The notes: generated by a model not told the origin, from the letters alone. 64,000 nt of DNA from Gemmatimonadaceae bacterium (GCA_025928185.1 JAICKA010000002.1:1-64000); one strand, 5' to 3'. Positions 17,072-25,696 are shown, counted from the first letter of the stretch. A program made the numbers and translations.

Positions 17072-17287
17072 TCAGCGTCCGAGCTTCGTAACGTTCTCGG
17101 CCGCGGGGCCTTTGGCACCCTGGACGATGTCGAACTCGACGCGCTCACCCTCGGCGAGCGTCTTGAAGCCGCTGCCCTGGATGGCCGAGTGATGAACGAA
17201 GCAGTCCTTCTGTCCGCCTTCGGGCGTGATGAAACCAAAACCCTTCGCGTCGTTGAACCACTTCACGGTGCCGGTGGTGCGAGCCAT
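17072..17287 (-). CDS. csp: Cold-shock protein, CspA family
   Basis: The 71-residue single-OB-fold RNA chaperone has the RNP1 motif KGFGFI (residues 14-19) and RNP2 motif CFVHHSAI (residues 29-36) and the [15 protein letters not shown] start typical of the family. GAGGAG lies about 8 bases before the ATG. Upstream is a long leader that contains a terminator-like hairpin (17425-17456), consistent with post-transcriptional control of cold-shock genes. The constitutive or induced nature of this copy cannot be judged from sequence. Confidence 0.96.
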   Translation of the reverse strand: MARTTGTVKWFNDAKGFGFITPEGGQKDCFVHHSAIQGSGFKTLAEGERVEFDIVQGAKGPAAENVTKLGR

Positions 17288-17424
17288 GCTTGGAACTCCT
17301 CAAAATGTTGTTGTGTCGTCGGAGTACCGGAACAAAGCCGTACGCACCGACCCACAGTTGCTCGTGATAACCCTCACGATGGGAACGCCTCGAGGGCCAA
17401 CTGCGACCCCCGGCGACGGGACAT

Positions 17425-17456
17425 CAAAAAAGAGGCCCTGCGTAAGCGAAGCCTCT
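17425..17456 (-). promoter_or_regulatory. Terminator-like hairpin in the csp leader, possible attenuator
   Basis: On the minus strand AGAGGC, a 14-base loop and GCCTCT are followed by a run of six T. This has the form of an intrinsic terminator but sits about 140 bases upstream of the csp start. A weak promoter (TTGGAC, 17 bases, TATCGG) lies further upstream on the same strand at about 17510-17480. Confidence 0.5.
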
Positions 17457-17562
17457 ATATACCTCGGAAACGGTTTACCCGATAGTGCATATTTGTCGCT
17501 CGTCCAAACTAACGAACAAGCAATAGAAGTGCAATGGATATTTTTCTGAACGTCACAGCCTG

Positions 17563-17835
17563 ATGTCCCGCGCCTTCGTCAACGAAGACGCCGGAGCTGG
17601 CGGGCTGAACCGCCAGTACTCACTTCCGCCGCGCGATGACCCCACCTACGACGCCGTCGCGGCGAGTGTCCTGCTCGAGGCAGCCAGGGAGGGCGAAACC
17701 GCCAGCGCCGAGCAGGCGACGGGCTATTACTGGGGTGAGCCGAAGCTCCGCGAACACGTCCGGCGCATTCTGCGCCGCGCCGAGGACACGGGCGACGATC
17801 GGCTGGAGCAGCTCGCGCGGCGGTTTCTGCGCTGA
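17563..17835 (+). CDS. Small conserved-looking hypothetical protein
   Basis: The 90-residue soluble protein starts MSRAFVNEDAG, which resembles the first residues of GreA/GreB-like elongation factor paralogues, but the rest does not form a Gre coiled coil. Charged helices follow (EEAREGETASAE-like region and LREHVRRILRRAEDTGDDRLEQLARRFL). It has no cysteine or membrane segment. It is transcribed divergently from csp. The start is the first ATG, and I do not assign a function. Confidence 0.55.
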   Translation: MSRAFVNEDAGAGGLNRQYSLPPRDDPTYDAVAASVLLEAAREGETASAEQATGYYWGEPKLREHVRRILRRAEDTGDDRLEQLARRFLR

Positions 17836-17974
17836 GCCGGATCCCCGGCTACCATTCACGCACGCCGTTCACCCGCCACGAGCGGCGCCGCGCCCGGAGC
17901 TGCTTCTGACGACTTTCGAACCGCAACCAGAGCTCGCGGCATCGCGCATCCGCCGGACGGCCGAGCGCGCGCTG

Positions 17975-18241
17975 ATGCTGCTCAACTATCTCGTGGGGCT
18001 CACCTTGGCGGCGGGTGCCGTCGCGCTCGCCATCCACTGGCATGCGCGGTACGGCGGCTTTCGAGGTCTGCGGGCGTTCTACCTGTACGACGCGTGGGCA
18101 TTCGGCGCGCTCGAGCTGCTGGCCGCCCACGCCATGCGGCGCCGCTGGGCGGCGCGCTGGGTTCTGCAACTGCTGCCGCTCATCGTGCCGGTGATCGGCT
18201 ATCAGTATTTCATCATCCATTTCATTCTGCGCCGCTTGTGA
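17975..18241 (+). CDS. Small membrane protein, unknown function
   Basis: About 88 residues can be supported from the ATG at 17975 (MLLNYLVGLTLAAGAVALAI). An upstream CTG would add about 24 residues. Three hydrophobic segments are visible (residues 2-19, about 40-52 and about 62-84). The stop overlaps the GTG of the next small membrane protein by 4 bases, so the two are coupled and probably work in the same membrane. I do not recognise the family. Confidence 0.5.
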   Translation: MLLNYLVGLTLAAGAVALAIHWHARYGGFRGLRAFYLYDAWAFGALELLAAHAMRRRWAARWVLQLLPLIVPVIGYQYFIIHFILRRL

Positions 18242-18453
18242 AGGCGATGTCGTGGGTTCTGACGCTGGTGCTCGGCGTCATCCTGTTCGTCCTCGGCCTG
18301 TTCGTCGCCGTGCGCCCGCTGTGGACGCACAACGGCGTGTTGACCGGGGCACGGTGGCTGGACATGACCTTCGCGTTCGTGTTCATGATCCGCGGCGTGA
18401 TCAACGTGCGCACCGCGGCCAGGCGTCGACGAGACGGACTGGCACGCAGGTAG
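18238..18453 (+). CDS. Small membrane protein, unknown function
   Basis: The 71-residue predicted protein starts at GTG 18238 (VKAMSWVLTLVLGVILFVLGL) in a GTGA overlap with the previous stop. Two hydrophobic helices (residues 5-25 and about 41-56) are followed by an Arg-rich tail (RTAARRRRDGLARR). The coupling to the gene before it and the similar size suggest a heteromeric small membrane complex, but nothing in the sequence shows its role. Confidence 0.5.
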   Translation: MKAMSWVLTLVLGVILFVLGLFVAVRPLWTHNGVLTGARWLDMTFAFVFMIRGVINVRTAARRRRDGLARR

Positions 18454-18467
18454 CGAACACAACCTGC

Positions 18468-19328
18468 ATGCCGAATTCGCCGTCCGTTCCCGATCAGACC
18501 CCGGTTGGCGCGCGCGCACGCCGAACGGATTCGGTCGCCGAAATCGTGATTCGCACGCTCGGCGAGTTCGTGGACTGCGTGACGCCGGAAACGCCCGATC
18601 CGGTCACCGGCCGTCGTCGCGATACGGGCGTCTATCGCGGCTCGTCGGATGCCCGCGCGCCACTGCTCACGAGCCTGGACCGACTCGGCGGCATCGATCC
18701 GCCGCATTCGAAGGCGGATCTCGAGGAGCACGTTCTCCGCAACTACATCCGCTACTCGCGACCGCACGCCGAGGGCCGCGCGACGAACGATTGGGAAGAG
18801 CTGATCTCGGCGCAGCACCATGGCGTGCCGACGCGATTGCTCGACTGGACGTATTCGCCGCTGATCGGTGCGTTCTTCGCGACGCGACCGGTCGAGGGCC
18901 CCGAGCGCGCGCGCGCCGTGTGGCGGCTGGATTGGCAGAAGGTCCATCGGGCGTTCCGGTTTCCGCCGCTGGCGATGCTCATCCGCGATCTCGATGAATT
19001 GTTCGACGGCGATCATCGTTCGTCGCCATGGCGATTGTTCGCCCGCGCCAGGAGTGCGTCGCCGTTCGCGTGCCTGGTCGAGCCGCCGTCGCTCGACGAG
19101 CGCATTGCCGCGCAGGCGGCGGCGTTCACGATCTGTTCGGATAAATGGCAATCGTTCGATAGCTTCCTGACGTCGCATGGATTGGCGGAGACCCTGACGC
19201 GCTACGTGATTCCGGCGGAGAGCGTGGCCAAGCTGCGCGATCAGCTCGATCTCGTCGGTGTGGATGAGCGGCGGCTGTTTCCGGATCTGGACGGCGTCGC
19301 GGCGGCGATTCGACGGTACTATGGGTGA
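18468..19328 (+). CDS. FRG-domain protein
   Basis: The 286-residue soluble protein has the FRG-domain landmarks: GVYRGSSDARAPLLTSL near residue 52 (the F/Y-R-G motif) and EELISAQHHGVPTRLLDWTYSP near residues 109-130, followed by GAFFATRP. FRG domains occur in many bacterial proteins, often in accessory or defence-like contexts; their biochemical activity is not settled. I chose the ATG at 18468 because the FRG core begins soon after it. The next gene, 9 bases downstream, is barstar-like, which suggests a functional pair. Confidence 0.75.
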   Translation: MPNSPSVPDQTPVGARARRTDSVAEIVIRTLGEFVDCVTPETPDPVTGRRRDTGVYRGSSDARAPLLTSLDRLGGIDPPHSKADLEEHVLRNYIRYSRPHAEGRATNDWEELISAQHHGVPTRLLDWTYSPLIGAFFATRPVEGPERARAVWRLDWQKVHRAFRFPPLAMLIRDLDELFDGDHRSSPWRLFARARSASPFACLVEPPSLDERIAAQAAAFTICSDKWQSFDSFLTSHGLAETLTRYVIPAESVAKLRDQLDLVGVDERRLFPDLDGVAAAIRRYYG

Positions 19329-19337
19329 CTTCACGAC

Positions 19338-19874
19338 GTGATCTTCTTCAAACGACCGAACAAGCAGCCGGGTGAGCGCGAGCGACTCGACTGGCGGCTG
19401 CTCGAGCGCGGCGCGATCGCGCTCTACTACAAGAGCACGGTGCTGACGCAGGACATCGCGTGGTTTCGACAGCACGGCTACACGATTCACGAGTTGGATG
19501 CCGTGGCGTGGACGGCGCCGGCAGCGTTCCACGCCGACGCCAAGCGCGTGCTCGACTTTCCCGCGCACTACACGGCCAACCTTGCGTCGTGGATCGATTG
19601 TCTCGCCGAGCTGAACGTGCCAGACGAAGGCGGCGCGGTGCTCGTATTCCGGCACTACGACGCGTTCGCGCGGGCCGAGCCGCAGCTCGCGCAGACGATT
19701 CTCGACAGCATCGAGACGACGTCGCGTCGCTTTCTGATGACGGGACGGCGGCTGCTCGCACTCGTGCAGTCCGACGATCCGCGCATCCGCTTCGAGCGCG
19801 TGGGCGCGTTGCCGGTGACGTGGAACCCGCGCGAATGGCTCGACGCCGACCGCGGATTACGATCGGGCGGGTGA
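19338..19874 (+). CDS. Barstar-like protein
   Basis: The 178-residue protein contains a barstar-type fold segment: LLERGAIALYYKSTVLTQDI, HGYTIHELDAVAWT and DFPAHYTANLASWIDCLAEL (about residues 76-95) match the inhibitor family of barnase-like RNases. A C-terminal extension of about 60 residues (DDPRIRFERVGALPVTWNP) is not in classical barstar. Translation starts at GTG 19338. No barnase-like RNase is nearby, so the target is unknown; the adjacent FRG protein is the obvious candidate partner. Confidence 0.7.
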   Translation: MIFFKRPNKQPGERERLDWRLLERGAIALYYKSTVLTQDIAWFRQHGYTIHELDAVAWTAPAAFHADAKRVLDFPAHYTANLASWIDCLAELNVPDEGGAVLVFRHYDAFARAEPQLAQTILDSIETTSRRFLMTGRRLLALVQSDDPRIRFERVGALPVTWNPREWLDADRGLRSGG

Positions 19875-19934
19875 GCCGCGCGCGCATTCGCCGCGGTGTG
19901 CAGATTGTTGATCAACGAATGGGCTGGAGAACGA

Positions 19935-20363
19935 ATGCGGCACGGCTACATGTACGGCGGGGCCTTCGAGACGAATCACGCGACGCTCCGTCCGGGCGCG
20001 ACGAGCTTTCGCGCGCACGACGGCCAGGAGCACGCGCTCGCGCCGTGGCCCTCCGACGTCGACGGCCTGCGCGTGATCTACATGGAAAAGGCAGGCAAGA
20101 AGTTCTTCGCCGTGCGCCTGTTGTATGAGAATTATGATCTGGTGCTCGACTGCCCGGTGGCGATCGACCCGCTGCGGCACATGGGCGGGCGGCGCTTTTC
20201 CGCCGCGCCAACCATCGTGAGCGACGATCTGGCGTCCGCGCTACTCGACGACATCATCCGCGAGAACCCCGGCGAGCAGCCGGAGCTGGCGCTGATGATC
20301 AACCGGGTCAATCAGACCCGCCGAGCTTCGCGGCGGCGGCGCGGGTCGTCAGCGAACGATTGA
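19935..20363 (+). CDS. Hypothetical protein downstream of the barstar-like gene
   Basis: The 142-residue predicted protein begins MRHGYMYGGAFETNHATLRPG after a GGAGA ribosome site 4-9 bases upstream, which decides the start at 19935. It has no membrane helix. The C-terminus becomes Arg/Ser-rich (TRRASRRRRGSSAND), and its last 56 bases overlap the end of the convergent amine oxidase gene, so that tail may be an accident of frame. I do not recognise the family. It follows the FRG and barstar-like genes by 60 bases. Confidence 0.5.
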   Translation: MRHGYMYGGAFETNHATLRPGATSFRAHDGQEHALAPWPSDVDGLRVIYMEKAGKKFFAVRLLYENYDLVLDCPVAIDPLRHMGGRRFSAAPTIVSDDLASALLDDIIRENPGEQPELALMINRVNQTRRASRRRRGSSAND

Positions 20364-21696
20364 CTTCGGCGGCGGCTCGCCGGCCGGTGGCAATCGCGCC
20401 GTGCACGGTGCCGGTGCGACCCTCCACATCGGTTGCTTCGCCGGCGAAGAACAACGTTCCGCGCAGCGGGCGAGCGAGCGCCGCCGGTGCATCCACGCCG
20501 CCCACGGTCTGATAGCTGTACGCGCCGCGCGACAGCGGATCGTGCTCCCAGTCGTGCAGCCACGCCGCTTCGACGAGTCCGCGCATGCGCCGCGGCGCAA
20601 TGCCGAGCTGTCGTGAGAGTGCGGCGATCGCGGCGTCCTCGATCTGTTCCGGCGCGAGCTGCGACAGCTCACGCGCGCCGGGTCCGCCGTGCCAGCCGAC
20701 CATCACGGGCACACGCAGCGGGTAGGCGGTCCACCAGATCGGAAACTGCTCGTCCGACGTGTGCAGGAAGCTCAGCGTGTCGAGCGCTTCGGTGCGAGTC
20801 TGTTTTGCGAACCAGTCGGCGGCCCACACGCGCTCCGACAGGCGGAGCGTGATCCGCACGACGGAGCCCATCGCGAGCTGTGCGAGAATCGGTCGCTTGG
20901 CGCGAAGCTCGGGATCGAACTCGATCGTTCCCGGATCTCCGGCGGCGGCTTGCAACACGCCGAGCGGAACGGCGATGACTGCGGCAGTCGCATCGAGTGC
21001 GGGACGCGATCGGCCGTCCGGATGCCTCGATTCGACGGAAACGTTGCCGGGCGCCCAGCGCACTCGGGTCACTACTGCGGACAGCCGGACGCGATCGCCG
21101 AGTGGCGACGAGATCCACTCGGCAACGCGGTCGTAGCCCTCGAGCACGCGGCCGATTCGCCGTTCGCGAACGTCGCCTTCGGGGCTGCCGCCGTCGGCCA
21201 GGGCGCGTTCGCTGACGCGATCGGGATCGGCGGCGTGAAAGCTCTCGACGAACTGGAGCGCGAGCCGGCGATCGAGCGCGAGCTTCCGGCCGCCTGGTTT
21301 GCTGTCGAGGAATTGGCGAAACGAGCGATCAGGGGTGCGCTTCTCGTTCAGGCGACGTATCACGCGATCGAGCCGCTCCCAGAAATCGTCGGCAGGGCGG
21401 AAGTGCTCGCCGGTCACCTGCCAGCGACGGCCGCCGATGTCGACGCTGGCCAGCGAGGCTTCTCTAATGATCTCTTCCAGCTCTGGCGCGCTGCCATGGA
21501 TGAACTCGGCCCCGAGCTCGATCGGGACGGGCGTGCCGCGATCTCGACGTGTGAATACGCGTCCGCCGATGCGCTCGCGGGCCTCGAGCACGACCACGTC
21601 GAGCCCTCTCGCCTGGAGCTCGCGCGCGGCGGCAAGGCCTGCCACGCCCGCACCGATCACGACTACGTCACACTTCGCCGACGAGCCTGCCGCCAT
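20308..21696 (-). CDS. FAD-dependent amine oxidase
   Basis: The 462-residue flavoprotein belongs to the monoamine-oxidase family. Its N-terminus carries the dinucleotide-binding motif VVVIGAGVAGLAAARELQARG and the following EARERIGGRVFT; ELGAEFIHGSAPELE matches the FAD-contact loop. The C-terminal LFFAGEATDVEGRTGTVHGAI segment completes the FAD site. The start at 21696 (MAAGSSAKCDVVVIG) was preferred; 31 residues upstream in frame look unlike the family. The substrate could be a polyamine or another amine. It stands alone between unrelated genes. Confidence 0.85.
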   Translation of the reverse strand: MAAGSSAKCDVVVIGAGVAGLAAARELQARGLDVVVLEARERIGGRVFTRRDRGTPVPIELGAEFIHGSAPELEEIIREASLASVDIGGRRWQVTGEHFRPADDFWERLDRVIRRLNEKRTPDRSFRQFLDSKPGGRKLALDRRLALQFVESFHAADPDRVSERALADGGSPEGDVRERRIGRVLEGYDRVAEWISSPLGDRVRLSAVVTRVRWAPGNVSVESRHPDGRSRPALDATAAVIAVPLGVLQAAAGDPGTIEFDPELRAKRPILAQLAMGSVVRITLRLSERVWAADWFAKQTRTEALDTLSFLHTSDEQFPIWWTAYPLRVPVMVGWHGGPGARELSQLAPEQIEDAAIAALSRQLGIAPRRMRGLVEAAWLHDWEHDPLSRGAYSYQTVGGVDAPAALARPLRGTLFFAGEATDVEGRTGTVHGAIATGRRAAAEVNRSLTTRAAAAKLGGSD

Positions 21697-21809
21697 CTGC
21701 CGCTCCACGTTCAATGTAGAAATTTTGAATTTGGATCTCCCTCGAGGCCGCTCATTCGAGTAGATTGAAGGAGTCCGGCGAGATCCCATTCACCTTCGCC
21801 CCCTGACAT

Positions 21810-22379
21810 ATGGACGGCTCGACAGCCCAGTCGATCTACCGCGAGGAAAAGGCGCGCGCACTCCAGGAGCGTCGAATCTCGCATGCTCAGCTCATGACCG
21901 AAGCCAAGGAGGCGTTCGCCAAGATGTTGGCGGATGCGCAGTTGGCTCGTAAGGGCGGCCGGCCGAAGAACAACCCGAACGCGGCGCCGGCGAACGCCGC
22001 CGCGGCTCCCGCTGCCAAGGCAAAGCCGGTCGCGATTCCTGCCAAAAAGGCCGCGGTAGCGAAACCGGCCGCGGTGGTAGCGAAGTTGAACCCGGTAAAG
22101 ACCAGCGCACACACCGCGCCGGTCAAGCTTCACACCAAGGTTGCGGCCAAGCCGCAGACCTCGACGTCGACGAAAGCGGCGGCGGCGAAAGCCAGCCCGT
22201 CAGCCAAGCCGGCCTCGCGCAGCACCGCGGCCAAGCCGCCGGCGAAGAGCGCCCGGATCGCCAAGCGGCCGGCGTCTTCTGCCCGCGCCGCAGCCAGCGC
22301 CAAGCCCGCAGCCAGAAAGGCGGCGCCGGCCAAGGCTGTCCGTTCAGCGACACGCAGCAAGACCACGAAAAAGCGGTAG
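21810..22379 (+). CDS. Histone H1-like Ala/Lys/Pro-rich protein
   Basis: The 189-residue protein has a charged N-terminal region (residues 1-50) and then a low-complexity basic tail rich in Ala, Lys and Pro with repeats such as AAKPPAKSARIAKRP and KPAARKAAPAKAV. This composition matches bacterial H1-like and AlgP-like DNA-binding tails. A nucleoid role is inferred only from composition. The GRPKNNPN segment at residues 50-57 resembles an AT-hook. It is followed 12 bases later by a transporter gene on the same strand. Confidence 0.65.
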   Translation: MDGSTAQSIYREEKARALQERRISHAQLMTEAKEAFAKMLADAQLARKGGRPKNNPNAAPANAAAAPAAKAKPVAIPAKKAAVAKPAAVVAKLNPVKTSAHTAPVKLHTKVAAKPQTSTSTKAAAAKASPSAKPASRSTAAKPPAKSARIAKRPASSARAAASAKPAARKAAPAKAVRSATRSKTTKKR

Positions 22380-22391
22380 CTCGCCGCCCGC

Positions 22392-23681
22392 GTGCGCGTC
22401 AGACGCGTCGTCGGCGGACTGATACTCGGTCTGATCCTCGGAAGCGTGGTTGCCTCGACTGGAAACGACGCCGCGATTCGTGCCGTGGGGTGGCTCCAAC
22501 CGATCGGTCAATTGTGGGTCAACGCGATCCGCATGACCGTGGTGCCGCTCGTCGTCTCGCTGCTGTTCGTGAGCGTTGCGCGCGACGCCGACCGTCGACT
22601 GGGCCGGATGGGCGTAGTGACGGTGATCCTGTTCGTCGTCGTCCTCCTGTTCTCGGCCGTGCTCGCGCTGTTGCTGACGCCGTCGCTGATGCGCGACATG
22701 AAGCTCACGCCCGCCGCGGCCGAAGCGCTGCGAGCGAGCGCCACGACGAGCGGACAGCACGCAGCGGCGCTGCACACGCCGCTCCCCGGCTTCGCAGCGT
22801 GGCTTACATCCCTGGTACCGGTGAATGCGGTTGGCGCGGCGGCGGAAGGCGCGATGCTGCCGCTGATCGTGTTCACGCTGCTCGTGGCGCTCGCGGCGCG
22901 GACGATCGACGCCAGGCTTCGCCAGCCGCTGCTCGACGTCTTTGCCGGCGTGGCAGCGGTGATGACGCGGCTCGTCGAATGGATCATCGCGGTGGCGCCG
23001 ATCGGCATCTTTGCGCTGATCGCGCCGGCCGCGAGCCGAGCGGGCGTGACGCTCGCCGGCGCGGTCGCGTACTACGTCGTGGCGATTTCGGCGGTGTTGC
23101 TGCTGTTCGCACTGCTGTTGTATCCGATCGCATCCATCGGTGGACGAATTCCATTGCCGCGTTTTCTCCGCGCGGTGTTGCCGGCGCAAGCGGTGGCGCT
23201 CAGCTCCAGCTCGTCGCTGGCGTCGCTGCCCGCGCTGGTCGAAGGCGGCATGGCGCTCGACCTGCCGGCGCCCGTCACGGGATTCGTGCTGCCGTTGTCG
23301 GTGTCGGCCTTCAAGGCCGCGGCGCCAATCACCTGGATGGTCGGTACGCTCTTTCTCGCGCGACTCTATGGCGTGACGCTCGGCGGCGGCGCGCTCGTGA
23401 TGATCGCGCTCACGGGCGCAGCACTGAGCCTCACCATTCCGGGCGTGCCGCAGGGCGCGCAACTGATGCTCGCGCCGATGCTCGTGACCTACGGCATTCC
23501 ACCGGAAGGCATCGCGCTGCTCATCGCGGCGGACACCATTCCCGACCTGATGGGAACCATGGCCAACGTCACCGCGGATCTGGCGGTGAGCGCGGTGGTC
23601 GGCGCCCTGGTGCCGGGTGACGACACGCCGGCCGTGGTTGCGGACTCGTGGTCCGAGAGCGCATCATCTGCCGATGCATGA
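22392..23681 (+). CDS. Dicarboxylate/amino acid:cation symporter (DAACS)
   Basis: The 429-residue membrane protein belongs to the GltP/DctA family, which imports glutamate, aspartate or C4-dicarboxylates with sodium or protons. It has about eight helices, the re-entrant hairpin serines ALSSSSSLASLPAL near residues 269-282, and the substrate-binding C-terminal segment ADTIPDLMGTMANVTADLAV. Start is GTG 22392. The stop overlaps the next gene start by 8 bases. Substrate specificity cannot be fixed by eye. Confidence 0.88.
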   Translation: MRVRRVVGGLILGLILGSVVASTGNDAAIRAVGWLQPIGQLWVNAIRMTVVPLVVSLLFVSVARDADRRLGRMGVVTVILFVVVLLFSAVLALLLTPSLMRDMKLTPAAAEALRASATTSGQHAAALHTPLPGFAAWLTSLVPVNAVGAAAEGAMLPLIVFTLLVALAARTIDARLRQPLLDVFAGVAAVMTRLVEWIIAVAPIGIFALIAPAASRAGVTLAGAVAYYVVAISAVLLLFALLLYPIASIGGRIPLPRFLRAVLPAQAVALSSSSSLASLPALVEGGMALDLPAPVTGFVLPLSVSAFKAAAPITWMVGTLFLARLYGVTLGGGALVMIALTGAALSLTIPGVPQGAQLMLAPMLVTYGIPPEGIALLIAADTIPDLMGTMANVTADLAVSAVVGALVPGDDTPAVVADSWSESASSADA

Positions 23682-24417
23682 AGGCGATTTTCGGATTCGC
23701 GGCAAGGAGATCTCGCGCGTCGAGGGGTTGAGCGACGCGGTGTTCGGCTTCGCGATCACGCTGCTCGCCGTGTCGCTGGAGGTGCCGAAGACGGCGGCGG
23801 AGGTGCTGCACGCCCTGCGCGGGGTGCTGGCGTTCGCGGTCACGTTCCTCATTCTGTTCAACATGTGGCGGATCCAGTTCAACTACTTCCGCCGCTATGG
23901 CATCGAAGACCGTCGCATCGTGTGGCTCACGGCCGCGCTGCTGTTCGTGCTGCTCGTGTTCATCTACCCGCTCAAGTTCGTGATGGCGACGATTTGCGAG
24001 AGTCTGCTCAAGCACATCGGATTGCCCGATCCCACCTTTCACCGACAGCTCGTGCTGCCCGATGCCGACATTCCGCCGCTGTTCACCGCGTTCGGCTTCG
24101 GCCTGTCGGCGGTGTTCGGCGTGTTGTCGTTGATGTTTCGCCACGCGCTGTCGCTGCGCGAGCACCTGCAGCTGAACGAGCTCGAGATCTTCGATACCAC
24201 CGAGTCGCTCCGCGCCACTATGAAGACCTGCGTGCTCGGCGCCTGCATGGGCGTGTGTTATCTCATCGGCACCATCCGTCCGGCGAACGCGGAGATCATG
24301 GCGGACATCGCCACGGCGTTCGTCGTCATCGTCGGGGTGTGGATCGTCAGGCAGCGACGCGGCCGTTCGAAGCGACGAGCCGCGGTGCAGGGACGGGTGA
24401 CCGAGGTGACCGCGTGA
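23674..24417 (+). CDS. TMEM175/DUF1211-family membrane protein, potassium-channel-like
   Basis: The 247-residue protein starts MHEGDFRIRGKEISRVEGLSDAVFGFAITLL; the RVEGLSDAVFGFA segment is the FSDAV-type signature of TMEM175 potassium channels and their bacterial relatives. Six hydrophobic helices can be counted. The start at 23674 sits just before the signature and overlaps the symporter end. The stop overlaps the next GTG by 4 bases. Bacterial members usually have one domain, as here, and assemble as tetramers. Confidence 0.8.
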   Translation: MHEGDFRIRGKEISRVEGLSDAVFGFAITLLAVSLEVPKTAAEVLHALRGVLAFAVTFLILFNMWRIQFNYFRRYGIEDRRIVWLTAALLFVLLVFIYPLKFVMATICESLLKHIGLPDPTFHRQLVLPDADIPPLFTAFGFGLSAVFGVLSLMFRHALSLREHLQLNELEIFDTTESLRATMKTCVLGACMGVCYLIGTIRPANAEIMADIATAFVVIVGVWIVRQRRGRSKRRAAVQGRVTEVTA

Positions 24418-24944
24418 GCTCGCACTCCGTCAGGCTGCGCCGACATGCCGCGACTCTCGCGAGCTCACTCTGTCTTGCGAGCGCGCTGGCCGCCTGTGGT
24501 TCATCCGATACACGAGCGCCCGCGCCGCCGAGCACCGCCGGATCGACCGCCGCGAGAGCGAGTGCGGATGAGGGCACGTGTCCGAACACCGGGCTGTGGG
24601 CGAAGTGCTCGCTGCTGTATCGGCTGCAGCGTTCGGGACTCGTGCCGCGAGTCGATTCGAGCGCGACGGTCAACGAGAAGGGGCTCACGGGCACGCCATT
24701 CGTGATCCGGTTCAGCGCGACCTCGACGATGGACGTGTTTCTCTATCCGGATTCGGCCACCCGCAAAGCCGACGCGGTGAAGCTCGATCGCACGAACATG
24801 GTGAGCGATTCGGCATCGCTGACGATGATGCATGAGAAAACGCTCATCGAAGCGGCGAACGTCATCGCGGTGCTGTCGAGCCTCAACGACCAGTTGCGCG
24901 AGCGGGTGGGGAACGCGATTCTGGCGGGCGCGCCGCAACCGTGA
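24414..24944 (+). CDS. Putative lipoprotein
   Basis: The 176-residue protein starts at a coupled GTG and has a lipoprotein signal with the lipobox LAAC near residue 24. A Ser/Thr/Ala-rich linker follows, then a soluble domain that begins CPNTGLWAKCSLLYRLQRSGLV and runs to LSSLNDQLRERVGNAI. The two cysteines in CPNTGLWAKC could form a disulfide. I do not recognise the domain. The reading frame is coupled to both neighbours, so it is a true gene of the operon. Confidence 0.65.
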   Translation: MSSHSVRLRRHAATLASSLCLASALAACGSSDTRAPAPPSTAGSTAARASADEGTCPNTGLWAKCSLLYRLQRSGLVPRVDSSATVNEKGLTGTPFVIRFSATSTMDVFLYPDSATRKADAVKLDRTNMVSDSASLTMMHEKTLIEAANVIAVLSSLNDQLRERVGNAILAGAPQP

Positions 24945-25696
24945 TGGCCGGCGGTCCGGATCGGCTGCGTCGAAGCGCGGTCTCGATGTGGACCGCTTGC
25001 TCGCTTGCGGGGGGCACGCTTGCCGCGGCGGCCTGCCTGGTGGCGTTCACGTCGTGCATGGCGCCGATCGCGCGCGGCGTGCGGGCGAATCCATCGATGC
25101 CGGTGCCGGACAGCTTCGTCGTCGCGTTCCAGACGAGCCGCGGCCGGTTCGACGCCATGGTGCACACCGATTGGGCCCCGACCGGCGCCGACCGGTTCTA
25201 TCAGCTCGTGGGCGATCGCTACTATGACGGCGCGCGGTTCTTCCGCGTCGTCAAGAACTTCGTGGCGCAGTTCGGGATTTCAGGAACTGCGGCGGTGAAT
25301 GACGCGTGGAGCGTGCGGCGCATGGCGGACGAGCCGGTGCGGCACACGAACGCACGTGGAACGATTGCCTACGCGCGCGGCGGGCCAGGCACGCGGACCG
25401 TGCAGGTGTACATCAACCTGCGAGACAACGCGCGGCTCGACAGCCTGAACGGATTCGGATTTCCGCCGATCGCCGAGGTGATTTCCGGAATGACGGTCGT
25501 GGATTCGCTGTACTCGGAGTACGGCGAGGCGACGCCGCGCAGTGGGGCGCGGCCCGGACACTCCGGACCGTCGCAGGATTCGATCGAGGTGCTGGGCAAC
25601 AGGTATCTCGAGCGCGGCTGGCCGAAGCTCGATTACATCAAGACGGCGCGCGTGATTCGTGAATGGCGCTCGCCAAAGCCGGCGGCTGGCAAATGA
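24941..25696 (+). CDS. Exported cyclophilin-type peptidyl-prolyl isomerase
   Basis: The 251-residue protein has an N-terminal membrane or lipoprotein signal (LAAAACLVAFTSCMAP, possible lipidated cysteine at residue 39). The cyclophilin core follows: FVVAFQTSRGRFDAMVHTDWAP, RFFRVVKNFVAQFGISG (family FHRVI..FMIQGGD) and RGTIAYARGGPGTRTVQVYIN. The core is divergent but the catalytic Arg and the QVYIN strand are present. It would assist folding in the periplasm. It overlaps both neighbours by 4 bases. Confidence 0.8.
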   Translation: MMAGGPDRLRRSAVSMWTACSLAGGTLAAAACLVAFTSCMAPIARGVRANPSMPVPDSFVVAFQTSRGRFDAMVHTDWAPTGADRFYQLVGDRYYDGARFFRVVKNFVAQFGISGTAAVNDAWSVRRMADEPVRHTNARGTIAYARGGPGTRTVQVYINLRDNARLDSLNGFGFPPIAEVISGMTVVDSLYSEYGEATPRSGARPGHSGPSQDSIEVLGNRYLERGWPKLDYIKTARVIREWRSPKPAAGK

